Assembly: GCA_963965975.1 (NCBI GenBank)
Contig: OZ014424.1
Coordinates: 372,001-436,000 of the forward strand
DNA from: Xestospongia bergquistia
Lineage: Eukaryota > Porifera > Demospongiae > Haplosclerida > Petrosiidae
Direction of reading: 5' to 3'
DNA length: 64,000 bases
The position numbers and the translations under genes are program-made. The notes under the pieces are model-generated. The model was not told the origin of the DNA. It worked only from the letters and a program-made list of their open reading frames with translations, and made no database searches. Below are positions 51,340 through 62,394 of the stretch, one piece after another (position 1 is the first letter of the stretch; each line of letters begins with the position of its first letter).

Positions 51340-52101
51340 ATGAGTTTCAGTCAAAGCTTTAGTAAGTCCACACCAACTCTACCATCTGGCTCAGGAGAGG
51401 ATTACTGGTCGCTTGATGATGTCTTAGCTGGCCAAGAACGTATACCAAGTCAAGTAGAGCAACCACTTTATAGATTAGGTTATCTAAATTCTCATTGCAA
51501 AGAGGAGCATTTACTTCCTGGGACAAAATTAGAACTGCCATTATGGTTGGCTAGAGCTCTTTGTACTAGAAGAAGAAAGATAGTATCCGTACAGTTACCT
51601 AGACCTTATCACAAACCAATGAGACTAGCAATATGGGCAGACGCTAATGTCATTGATTTTCATCGTAATGGACCATATTATTACAATGTGGGTCTTTCAC
51701 TGTTGCACTTTGACCTCCCAGAAAGAGGGGACCTTGCCAAAACTCTACTAGAGGTAACTAATGGGTGTTTTTGATTTAATTATATATGTGAGCGAGGTTT
51801 TAGTCAATGTTTGTGTAGGCATATGTGAAGAGATTTCGTCGTATTATGGACTCCGCCCACAATGCGTATCTATTAGACACATCACAGTTTACAAATAATT
51901 TAGATGAAATGGAAAAATATCTATTCTCGTTAGGACAAGAGGTAAACCACACCCCCTAATTATTTTATAGATTATTAATGTTCTTTTTAGGCTCTTATGA
52001 GACAAATCAATTGGGAAAGAGGACATTGTAAATTAATAGGGACTTCCTCACTTGTTGAGAGTGGATCTCGTAAGAGGAAACGTGAGGATATAGCATCATA
52101 A
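51340..52101 (+). CDS. GINS3: DNA replication complex GINS subunit PSF3
   Basis: Three exons (51340-51753, 51819-51941, 51991-52101) encode 215 aa; human GINS3 has 216. Shared motifs: SLDDVLAGQERIP, PGTKLELPLWLARALC, VSVQLPRPYHK, NVGLSLLHFD and RFRRIMDSAHNAYLLDT. GINS links CDC45 and MCM2-7 in the replicative helicase. The start is the first ATG in frame, 67 bp from the POP4 start. An upstream out-of-frame ATG at 51332 (catgatatc) would be short. The gene converges on TTC5. Confidence 0.96.
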
Positions 52102-52435
52102 CTTTTAATAACTACAATATATTACTTTAATTATGACGATAACAATATCTTCTACAATGATGTGTATGTCAATGTATGTAACAAAATGGACTCATGAAGT
52201 ATTATTGTTATTAAAAGTTAGATTGTATCCCTGAAGTTCTTAATGCCTCTGGTATCTGACTAACATATATTATTAATACACAATATGTAATAATCATTTA
52301 GGACATGTATTGTTAATATAATTATAATAATCAAATATAACAACACATTAATAAAGTGTTCCTATATTTAATGTAATATAAATGTACTGATGAGAAATGT
52401 TAAAATGTCGTAATATCAAAGAACATACTCTTTCT
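52102..52435. other. Convergent intergenic region GINS3/TTC5
   Basis: The 334 bp between stops is AT-rich, with candidate AATAAA-type poly(A) signals on both strands and no exon-like sequence. Confidence 0.5.
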
Positions 52436-54402
52436 TTAAGAGAAAGCTGTCACTTGTGCTATTGACGAACTAATTTTTTCTTGTGGAATAACTTTTCCAT
52501 TACATAAGATATTATGTGGTTGTGTATAGCGAATATTATCGTATTCCACATTCTGTAAAAGAAAGGTCAAAGTTTAAAGTGCAAGGGACAACATAGCATA
52601 CCAAATTGGGAATGTGGATATGTGATAGTATGGGATTGGGGACAATAAGGACATCTCCGATATTGAACTGGAAAGAATGCGCCAAATTGTACACGGTCAT
52701 TCCAATACTGTCTCCATTTTTATCCACTAACACACATGCTCTGTTAATGACAAAAACAATTATATATATTATATTCTACATACATATATGATAATACACA
52801 ACTTAATACCATATACACTCCATATAAAATAATGCTCACAATGGTACACGATCTTCTGTTGTTAAACAAGATCCCACAACTCCAATTAGGACTGTTCCTT
52901 TTCCTCTCTCATCTCCTCCTTCTCTTAATTCTCTAATACATACAATATCTCCACTTTCTTCAGTAGATCTAGCTTCACATGCTTCTAAAACAGATTGTTG
53001 TAGAGTTGCTAGCTTTTTCGGCTTAAGTTTTCCACGAGCTCCTATAAGTTGACTATAACTTTGTAAAAATTGTTTCATAGATTGTAGTTTTTGTTGTGGT
53101 GTTGACCAGCCTGGATCTAGTCTACAAGCCTGTTCTAAATGATCTAGTCCAATAGTATATTCTTCTTCATATAATTGAAGCTAATAATGCGTGTGTCAAT
53201 GAGCATTGTTGTTATTAAGAAAACTTACTGTAGCTATGTTGAAATGTAAGTCTGGATTATTAATGGTGACAGGGTCTTTCTCCTAATGAATGCAGTGATA
53301 GATAGATAGATAGATTGAACGAGAGAGATACAAAGAAGGACTTACAGCTTGGTTATATGCTGTCCTACATTGTTGTAGCATTTTGGGATCTTGTTCAACA
53401 GTAAAAAAGATAGCCAGATAAGCATTACCGAGAACCACTAGTATAATATATCAAGTTAGAATAAATGAATAATGTACTTACTCCATGATGTTCCATCTTT
53501 CACATCTAATGAAACAGCTTGTTTAGCTTTCTCTAAACTCTCACGAGTGTTGGCCTTCTTCTCAGTAGCATCTACATTATATAATGTTATCCATTTGTCT
53601 AGAGCTCTGTCACATGACATATCACATGATATAAAATATATAACTTTTTCAATTATGCATGCCAATTATAAATAGAAGTTGAATGATGAGATGAACTATA
53701 TCATTTAGCACATTTTTTACAACAAAATTATATTCCTCTATCCTTTCACTCATTTAATCCAGCATTCATCCATCCATCCATTCAGCACTCTTTTTACCCT
53801 TTCCAATCTGGCGTAAAACCATTGACAAATTTCTGAGTGATTCCTTATTCACTTCCTACAGACGAGGGTAAGTACCCTCATCAAAATTTTTTCACAAAAA
53901 CTCACATGAGACAGAGCACCTGTAAAACAATGGTGAGCCTGGGAAATATTTCCGGCCTTCCAATAACTCTCTCCAAGAGAGTTCCAAGCATCAACAAGAG
54001 AAGGACTGCTTTTAACAGCTTGAGAAAGAAGTTGTTCTGCTTCTTTGGAATAAGTTGGGAGAACATTAAGGGCTTTACCTCGGAGATATTGATAAATGGG
54101 GCGTGGTAAGGTATCTATGGCAAGCAAGAACATGCAAGGAAGATGTACTTGCTGATTACCTTCTTTTAATTGAAGTTGTTTGACAGTTTCTTCCATTTTG
54201 AGTTGAACATTATAATCCTTCTTTTCAGCATCTTCAACATTATGCGTTTGAAAGTAACAACGATTAAATTGGTATAGCTCCTCAATTAAAGCCTAATTTA
54301 GTAAATGACAATTTTAAATGATATATAGTGTTTTAATACTTTAGCTATTTCAATATCTGTTTTTTCTGGTTGCTCCTTTTTATCTTGATGTTCCTCCTCC
54401 AT
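52436..54402 (-). CDS. TTC5: Tetratricopeptide repeat protein 5 (STRAP)
   Basis: Nine exons (54340-54402, 53906-54292, 53798-53855, 53482-53606, 53346-53437, 53229-53282, 52840-53178, 52602-52740, 52436-52552) encode 457 aa; human TTC5 has 440. TPR units include YQYLRGKALNVLPTYSKEAE, VDAWNSLGESYWKAGNISQA and the family-typical SLRNLSMVLRQIG. The C-terminal OB fold contains the matching MTVYNLAHSFQFNIGDVL (human YNMVQSWGVLIGDSV). In vertebrates TTC5 is a p300/p53 stress cofactor and also triggers tubulin mRNA decay by binding nascent tubulin MREI/MREC ends. The MREI-starting tubulin in this window is a potential target. The start is 94 bp from the CNBD1-like gene. Confidence 0.94.
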
Positions 54403-54496
54403 GCTGATAGTGAATTTGCAGAGGTGTACGGAAGTATACTGAGTGTTTACTGTTGCAAAAGGGTGGGGCTCATAGGTGCAAATATCACACAGAAGA

Positions 54497-56491
54497 ATGG
54501 AAGGTAGAATGTTGGTGCCATTGAGATCTACAGGAGGTAATGATAAAGGACTTTTACTATGAGTTATTGAGTTTTGATATAGGTCCTCTAGTGAGATCAA
54601 AGCCTAGTGGAATTAACTATGACAAATTAATGGAAATCTGTGGACTCAATCAATCAACAAGGTATGTTTAATATACTAGCCTACAAGATTGAAATAGATA
54701 TTCTTACTTAGTACATTCAACAGTCAACCATCTTTGGACCATGAACAGTTCATGAAAGAATACCCATTGTTATTTCTTCCTCCACTTAATACTAAGACTG
54801 GGGGAAGGCATCGAAGAAGTCTAAGTGTCCAGCCTAAACACAGTTAGTATTTTCTGTAACAGTGTCCACTTGTAGTTCATAATACATATACAGTAGTTAC
54901 CTCAGAGAGGCAAAAACAAGCAAGACCACGATCAGTTACTTCAGAATTTCTACATAGACAAAAACCCATGCAAAAGGAAGTTAGCATTTTAACACAGAGA
55001 CTCATGGCAATATCAAAAATTACTCAAAAACAGTTAGTATTAAACAATTAGAAACTCTTTAAATTAAAATCTATGTGTATAATACATCAATATAGTCCTC
55101 CATTGCGTAGTTCAGATGAAATTAAAACTTTAGCATCATTGCTACATCATTTTCCGGCATTCTTATCACCTGATTTACCAGACTCAGTCAAAGAGGGAAT
55201 AGCTGCACGAACTATCGCTGAGAGAGTTACAGATAGACGAGGACTAGCCTGTAAGTTTGAAAGACTTGCTATATATAAATAAATTGATTTGATTTTTCAA
55301 TCACTATATATACAGTACCTAGAGAAGGAGGTAGATATCTTATCATACAAGGAAGAGTTCAAGAAGTTGAAAAGGATTTAGAAAGTGGTAGATACAAAAC
55401 AAAAATGGTTAGTTCCATTAATTGACAAGACATAATATTACTTCTTATATCAGCTTTATGCAGGAGATGTATTTGGTGAAATGAAAGAAATGGGTTACCC
55501 TCCTAAACATAGGTGGTAGCCATGTGACATAATAATGATTTTATCACTCTTTTTTTGTAGTTATCCTATCTATTTAGGAGAAAATAAATGTTTACTTGTC
55601 AGAATAACAGTATCTGATATGAAAAGAGCTGAAGAAGTAAGTAAAAGTTAGCTAAGACTCTTTGGAACATATCGCCTTTAGTTTGTACATGGAAGACAGC
55701 TACAGGAACAGCTAAAAGTCATCAACTCTTCACCATTACTTAGATGTTTTCAGTTAAATATACGTCAAAATTTAGCCAGGAATATACAATGGAAACATTT
55801 CCCAATAAAAACAAGTAAGGATTATTTAAATATGAGGCAATCAGAACAATATTTTCTTTAGAAGTATTACAAGAGGGTGAAGCAGTGACTTTTTTAACTG
55901 TTATCAATAATGGTAAATGTCTAGTCACAAAGACTGTACCCATGATATCTACATCAGTAAAGGTTAGTTTAACTGTATAGGTATCAATTGTTACTACTTT
56001 GTGCATTCTATTTATATAGGTTTGTATTGGTGAGATAGGAGAAGGTGATTGTGTAGGTGAGCTAATATTTGATGGTTGTGAGATAGCTCCTTACACCGTG
56101 ACGGCAACTACTCCACTTCAAGTTGGACAGATAGCAGTCAGCAAAATACTAGGTCAGTTTACGATAAGGAATAAAATATGTCTTTACTATATTTTAATAG
56201 CTCTTGAATTAGATAAAATTCTTCCTCCTCAGCGTCAATATGCAATAAACTTACCATCAGAGGTTTGTTACAAATTTATATTTGTTGACATGTACATGTC
56301 ATAGAATGTTGTTTAATTTATAGGAGATGCTTTTAGAAATATATGCAAATAAGCAAATGTCAAGACAATGGAGTGCACTAAAAGTGAGTTAATTTGGTGT
56401 TTATTAGATGTGATAGTAATCCATTCTACAGAGAGCTATAGTTGGTGAAGTTTATAAAGAGCAATGTCGAATAAAAAGTGCAATGTCTTAA
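54497..56491 (+). CDS. CNBD1: Cyclic nucleotide-binding domain protein, CNBD1-like
   Basis: Fourteen exons encode 438 aa (human CNBD1 436). Exon ends: 54536, 54661, 54842, 55032, 55250, 55407, 55512, 55636, 55814, 55962, 56152, 56262, 56383, 56491. A cyclic-nucleotide-binding fold covers roughly residues 180-280: FPAFLSPDLPDSVKEGIA, RYLIIQGRVQEVE and LYAGDVFGEM, where the GD.FGE phosphate-binding-cassette side is recognisable. The N-terminal GINYDKLMEICGL resembles the start of human CNBD1. No kinase or channel domain is attached. All thirteen introns are 45-65 nt, among the shortest known for animals. The assignment rests on the fold, the N-terminal motif and the matching length. A different stand-alone cNMP-domain protein is possible. 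Confidence 0.75.
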
Positions 56492-57324
56492 TAATCATAT
56501 ATTTATTACTTCTCATAGTTATCAGTATATATCCATTACAAATATCTGAAAATATCATCTATTACAATGAAAAATAAATAAAATAAATATACCAACTCAA
56601 CGAAACAAATTCATTACATGTACAAAATAATACTATTACAAAATAATGCATAATGATTGATGTTGTATCCAGTCATATAGTTAAAAGTGAAAGTGCATTT
56701 TCCTTGCTAGCTTGCATATTTTCTGACAAAGGGTTAAGAGTGTAAAACAAATTCTGAGAAGGGTTACGATGTGTCTTGTACAATCACAATTGTAGATTCA
56801 TTTAAATCAACACAATGGTAGACTTCAGACTTAGCAACATTGGACTTGCACATTGAACTTGGTAGACTTGTACAATGAAATTCAGACTTGCACATTAGGA
56901 TTAATTTTCAGAATGATTTGTTATAATTTCGCTCCCGCTTAAGGTATGTTGTATCAACAACTGGAACATACTATCGAATCTACGCTATGCGAAATTGAAC
57001 TGTATTGAGAAAATGTCCTACGTACGTTGGAAAAACTACAAGAATTTCATCGAATCGTTTGTGACCGTCTTCAAAAATTAATGAGAGAACGTCAAAGATA
57101 AATTTTAATTTTATTGAAAATGAACAAAAAACTAAACAATCAGTAATTATAATATTGGTTAATTAACTGTAACTTTTATTGAATTATATTACCTATTAAC
57201 CAATCAGATTCGTTCTTTTACTTAGTTCCTCACCAACTCTCACCCAATCAGATTACGGAGGATGACTAAGCATTTTTAGCCTAATGAACAGTGGTTGAAA
57301 TTTAGGTTAGCATTTTCAGATAAT
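56492..57324. other. Region after CNBD1: repeat-related sequence and relic frame
   Basis: AT-rich. From 56640 to 56920 it resembles the start of the large repeat field near 59540-59880: aagtgaaagtg, gacaaagggtta and acacaatggtagacttcag occur in the same order. A reading frame with one internal TGA lies at 56946-57101. Confidence 0.55.
56946..57101 (+). pseudogene. Small coiled-coil frame with an internal TGA
   Basis: A 52-codon frame from ATG 56946 to TAA 57101 is interrupted once, by TGA at 57006-57008. Both halves look coding and amphipathic: QLEHTIESTLCEIELY, then NVLRTLEKLQEFHRIVCDRL and a basic end KLMRERQR. It could be a degraded exon of an older gene, the last exon of an unknown gene with a mutation, or read through. 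I do not recognise the protein. Confidence 0.35.
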
Positions 57325-57616
57325 ATGGATCAGCAAAGGACTTTAGAAGTACTTATAAAGAGTGGAATAGAAGGTAAATGTTGAATTTTCAATTGTATTA
57401 ATTGTTAATAAATTTCTGCTTACAGAAAAATATAGGGAAGAAAAAAAATATTATAACTTTAAAATAAGTTCATTGGAAAGTCAATGTTCTAATCAAATGG
57501 AACGAATAAATGATCTAGAGGCTACTATACGAGATTTAGAAAAATCAATTAAAGAAAAAGATGATCTAATCAAAAAACAAGAAGAAGAAATTGAAACATT
57601 AAGTAAAGTCAATTAA
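57325..57616 (+). CDS. Small coiled-coil protein, unrecognised
   Basis: Two exons (57325-57373, 57426-57616) encode 79 aa; the 52-nt intron has good GT-AG ends. The protein is almost entirely a charged coiled coil: EEKYREEKKYYNFKISSLES, followed by RINDLEATIRDLEKSIKEKD and a KKQEEEIETL end, with leucine or isoleucine at heptad positions. No domain or signal peptide is visible. Its function is unknown. It could be a short coiled-coil adaptor or the remnant of a longer gene. The two-exon structure with an uninterrupted frame argues for a real gene. Confidence 0.5.
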
Positions 57617-57899
57617 TAGTTTTTTCATAGTATCTATAGTCAGCTTTTTCTTTCAACATAGTTTTTTCAAAAAAATTAATTACATATTCAATTTTATCGA
57701 TCCTTGATAACTTTAATATTTGATTCAGCAATGGAAGCTTGTCTTTTAATCCTTGCCCTTCGGGCAGAATAAATCTACTAAGAGACTGTAGATTAATCAA
57801 TCACCCATGTATTTAACATATTCAAGACAACTGGACTAGATAGAGTTTGCCCTCTACTTCATGAATTTACTATATCTTCATCAACTTACTATATCATTT

Positions 57900-58090
57900 T
57901 TTTCTGACAATACCATGCAGGTTCTTGTGAACATACTTTAGTGAACTAGCAGTAGTTAAGAATAAACTTCGTTCTACATCATCACAATACATATTGGAAG
58001 ACCTTATGATACTATTTGTTGAGAATGAATTAACTGAAAAATTACCTTTTGATACTGTTGTTGATAATTTGGGGACTGGGAAGAATTAAA
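57900..58090 (+). pseudogene. Broken hAT-family transposase C-terminal fragment
   Basis: From about 57915 the sequence reads GSCEHTF, then after a one-base shift SELAVVKNKLRSTSSQYILEDLMILFVENELTEKLPFD, ending in TAA near 58087 (quoted here in parts; break at about 57941). The pattern C-E-x(2)-F-S-x-L-x(3)-K-x-x-L-R-S-T is typical of the dimerisation end of hAT/DUF4371 transposases and ZMYM-like host genes. The rest of the transposase is missing, so this is a relic. Confidence 0.55.
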
Positions 58091-58550
58091 TTATATTAAT
58101 TCATTAAAGCCATGCTCTAATTAAATTAACTACTCTAAAAATTTTGGCGTGCTACTAACATGCGCCCAATTACTCACCCACTCTTCTAATGCACGCCTAT
58201 GGGCTTCTGTTCCCATAGTTTTCTTAAATGTTTCTAATTGCTTTCCCTTTCTTCACAAAAAATATACCTTGTTACGTTTAAAAAATGTTAGAATATCCAC
58301 AAACAAGTATGGTATTTGTACAAAAATGAATTGAACCAACAGAAATAGTATATTTCTGCTTTACAGTATAGTTTACTTCACTGGTATGAATTTTATCAAA
58401 AGGATTAAATGCTGAATCAGTAGTATTATCATTAGAGATAATTACATAAAATGAATAAATGTGTTGCGTACACTTAGCTATATCTTTGACTAGTATTGCA
58501 TTTGTCATTTTCTTCTGAGGAACAAATGTACATGTAGTGTGCAATCAGTA

Positions 58551-59045
58551 CTAGTAGAGTCTCTCTTTCCAACAATCTATACAAAGATTCCAGCCATCAA
58601 GAAATTCTTTTGTTTTAACCGGCCTTCTTTTACATTCATCACATTGATTTTTATCCCACATTATTTTTCCATCTTTAACAGGGACACTTTCTCTTGATCC
58701 ATAAAATTGATCTAGTCTTTTTTCTTGTTTTTTTATATCATTATAAATTTTAACGTTGTTTTCTTTTATGACATCATGGAATTCACCAAGTTTCCTTTTT
58801 TGTTCTTCAATAGTATCTTGTTGTTTTTTACAAATTTTGAAAAGTTTTTCCACTTGATATTCTAATGTTTCAATACGATCGCTGTTGTCATCATTAGGTG
58901 GACGATAAGGAGGAAGTTGGTTATGAACATGTACAACTTGAGAAATTTTTTCCAATTGAATAACTTTTTCATTTATTTGTTCAAATTGTTTTCTTGTAAC
59001 GAAATGGTCTGGTCTTCTGACGTCAGCTTTTAAAGTTTCAGCCAT
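58551..59045 (-). CDS. Unrecognised coiled-coil protein with C-terminal Cys4 knuckle
   Basis: A single uninterrupted frame of 164 aa, intronless unlike almost every gene nearby. Residues 15-40 and 60-125 are predicted coiled coil (QFEQINEKVIQLEKIS; IETLEYQVEKLFKICKKQQD). Between them is a Pro/Asn/Asp-rich linker. The C-terminus has two CxxC pairs, CDEC and CIDC, 19 residues apart, with a conserved-looking GWNLCIDCWKERL, consistent with a small zinc knuckle. Function unknown. The lack of introns suggests a retrocopy, a mobile-element accessory gene or recent acquisition, which I cannot tell apart. The upstream sequence (59046-59120) contains CT-rich, promoter-like DNA. Confidence 0.55.
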   Translation of the reverse strand: MAETLKADVRRPDHFVTRKQFEQINEKVIQLEKISQVVHVHNQLPPYRPPNDDNSDRIETLEYQVEKLFKICKKQQDTIEEQKRKLGEFHDVIKENNVKIYNDIKKQEKRLDQFYGSRESVPVKDGKIMWDKNQCDECKRRPVKTKEFLDGWNLCIDCWKERLY

Positions 59046-59870
59046 TTTCCTACTTTTTCTTCTCCGTTTCGGAATACTATAACGAATGCTTAACTGCCTT
59101 CTATCTCCTTCGTTGAAGTTAAGATGACATCATCAGCTTAATTTCATTGGTTATATAGAAGTCATGTGATTATTCAACCAATCAGATTATAGTTGGAGTG
59201 GTGTAGTCTATTAATGACAAGGATGTATTAAACAACTGATTGTAAACAGGTTCGCCTACTTGAACAAGTATGCCTGCGGATACCGTGATTCTAATTAAGT
59301 TTTCTTTGATAATTCAAAAAAAATAATTACAAAATACCAATAAACTACTCTGATATAATGTTTCATTATTTACAAGATTTTGTGTGCTTACCAACCAGCT
59401 ACTTCAATTTTTACAATTACCCTTTGATTGTGGAAGCATTGCTCATTTATCTAAACAGATTCATCATAGTGTTAGTCTCAAAGAGTTAAAGGTTTAAGTG
59501 AATTTATTAGATATCACAAAGTAAAAAGTGCAAATATAAAATACCAATAATAATGATGATAATAATACTACCAAACTACCAATAATTAAAGCATATCAAA
59601 TTATGAATAGTCATAGTCACAAGTGAAAGTGTGTTTCCATGTGTCTTGCTTGTTCATAGTCACAAGTGAAAGTGTGTTTCCATGTGTCTTGCTTGTGCAA
59701 TTTTCCATATTTTCAATTTTTCCATATTTTCGTATGTGTCTTTGCTTGTGCAATTTTCCTAACTGCATAAATTTTCCTTGCTAACTGCATATTTCAGACA
59801 AAGAGTTAGTAGGTTAGAGCATAACAGAATTTAAATCCACACAATGGTAGACTTCAGACTGCAATATCAC
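59046..59870. other. AT-rich flank leading into the repeat field
   Basis: No exon-like sequence was found. From about 59600 there is a direct duplication of catagtcacaagtgaaagtg with gtgtttccatgtgtcttgct, and a partial third copy (tgtctttgcttgtgcaattttcc). Confidence 0.5.
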
Positions 59871-61720
59871 ATATTCCTGGTAGACTCCACAATTAATGGT
59901 AAGTCATTGGTGGTAGACTGGCACAATGCAAATTTCCACAATCCCACTGGTACTTGCATCTGGTAGACTCCACAATGGTAAGGCACTGGGACAATGATTG
60001 GTAGACATAATGGCACTGACACAATAGACAATAATATTCCACTTGTTTGGTTAGACTCACAATATAGGTTTCACACAATAGTAATAGACTTGCACAGTTT
60101 GGTTGTAGACTCTCACACAACAATGACTCATAATACTAGTACTACTGGTAGACATTAAATTGACTTCACAATACACAATACTACAATAGACTATTGTACA
60201 CTCAACTAAATAATGCAATAGACTCACAATACTAAACTAACAATGGTACACGATGGTAGCCTCAATTATACTCCTGCAACAATGGTACAAAATGGTAGCA
60301 TCAATTATACTCCTGCATGGTAGACTCTCACTATGACTATGACTATGGCAGATTGCACTCCTGGTAGACTAACACAATAGCACTTGGTATAATGGTACTC
60401 AACACTCCTGGTACTCTAGTATAACAGCACTCTGGTAGACTCAATACATTCTTGGTAGACTCGCATAGACTCCACTGCACTCTATGTACTCCTACATGGT
60501 AGACTGTACTCCTGGTAGACTAGCACAATTAGCACTCCTTGTAGAGTACTCCTGGTAGACTAGCACAATTAGCACTCCTTGTAGAGTACTCCTGGTAGAC
60601 TAGCACATAGCTCTTCTTGTAGATGCACTAGACTCGCACAATGACAGACAATTGTAGACTGTACTCCTGGTAGACTAGCACAATAGCACTCCTTCTAGAG
60701 TACTCCTGGTAGACTAGCACAATAGCTCTTGGTAGACTAGACTCGCACAATGACAGACAATTGTAGACTGTACTCCTGGTAGACTAGCACAATAGCACTC
60801 CTTCTAGAGTACTCCTGGTAGACGGTAGACTCCCATAAACTCCACTGGACTATATGTACTCCTACATGGCAGACTGTACTCCTGGTAGACTAGCACAACA
60901 GCACTCCTTGTAGAGTACTCCTGGTAGACTAGCACAATAGCACTCATTCTAGAGTACTCCTGGTAGACTAGAGACTCGCATAGAGTCCACTGCACTCTAT
61001 GTACTCCTACATGGCAGACTGTACTCCTGGTAGACTAGCACAATAGCACTCCTTGTAGAGTACTCCTGGTAGACTAGCACAATAGCACTTCTTGTAGATG
61101 CACTAGACTCGCACAATGACAGACAATTGTAGACTGCACTCCTGGTAGACTAGCACAGCAGATTGCACTCTTGGTAGACTAGCTCTTGGTAGACTCGCAT
61201 AGACTCCACTGCACTCTATATACTCCTGCGCACAGACACCACTGCACTCTAATACTGCATACACTCCTGGTCCTGGTAGACTAGCACAGCAGACTGCACT
61301 CTTGGTAGACTAGCTCTTGGTAGACTCGCATAGACACCACTGCACTCTAATACTGCACTCCTGGTCCTGGTAGACTAGCACAGCAGACTGAACTCTTGGT
61401 CCTGGTAGACTAGCACAGCAGACTGCACTCTTGGTAGACTGCATAGACTCCACTGCACTCTATATACTCCTGTGCATAGACACCACTGCACTCTAATACT
61501 GCATTCCTGGTCCTGGTAGACTAGCACAGCAGACTGAACTCTTTGTCCTGGTAGACTAGCACAGCAGACTCCTCTCCTGGAAGACTAGCACAATAGCACT
61601 CATATAATTGCACTCCTGGTAGACGCAGACTCACATAGACTCCACTGCACTCTATATACTCCTGCATGGTAGACTCACAATGACAATAGCAGACTGCATT
61701 TCTTGTCATGGTAGAATCAC
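59870..61720. repeat. GGTAGACT minisatellite field
   Basis: Irregular tandem repeats built on actcctggtagactagcaca, with fill-ins such as atagcactccttgtagagt, ctcgcatagactccactgca and gacagacaattgtagactgt. A 40-bp period is clear at 60500-60610. A higher-order unit of just over 110 bp appears at 60650-60830. The block is clearly non-coding; all frames in it are short and repetitive. Confidence 0.9.
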
Positions 61721-62095
61721 ATCTCATACTGAAGAATCTTTCATGTTGTGAACAGGAATGTCTAACTCCACTGACAAAAATTGGATTCCTTTCTAGCAGA
61801 CTACATTTCTTTTCATGGTAGAATCACATCTCATACTGAAGAATCTTTCATGTTGTGAACAGGAATGCCTAACTCCACTGACAAAAATTGGATTCCTTTC
61901 TAGCAGACTACATTTCTTTTCATGGTAGAATCACATCTCATACTGAAGAATCTTTCATGTTGTGAACAGGAATGCCTAACTCCACTGACAAAAATTGGAT
62001 TCCTTTCTAGCAGACTACATTTCTTTTCATGGTAGAATCACATCTCATACTGAAGAATCTTTCATGTTGTGAACAGTAATGTCTAACCCCACCTG
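61700..62095 (+). repeat. 107-bp tandem repeat
   Basis: Four copies with unit starts at about 61707, 61814, 61921 and 62028 (catggtagaatcacatctca). Copies 2 and 3 are almost identical. A diverged fifth copy is seen near 62175-62250. Confidence 0.92.
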
Positions 62096-62363
62096 GATTT
62101 CTTTTAATATCATGGTAGACTCCATTTTCTGCTGTAGACTCTTCTGCAGGTAGACCCTTGCAAACATCTTTCATTATTTCATACTGAAGAATCTTTCATA
62201 TTTGTGAACAGGAATGTCTAACCCCACTGACAAAAATTGATTTCTTTCAATCATCATTTTAGACTCGTCTTTCAATCATCATGGTAGACTCGCATCTTCT
62301 GCTGTAGATCTTCTGCAGGTAGAATCTTCTCTCTAAACCTATCACTAGCCTAGAAATTCCTTT

Positions 62364-62394
<31 letters not shown>

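Noticed and set aside
57609-57800. Minus-strand frame with LPEGQGLKDKLPLLNQILKL
   Set aside because: Composition looks protein-like, but there is no ATG, no confirmed partner exon and no family match; kept only as a possible relic.
58100-58275. Minus-strand stretch with LETFKKTMGTEAHRRALEEW
   Set aside because: Looks like an old coding fragment but lacks a start, has a stop just upstream and no recognisable family.
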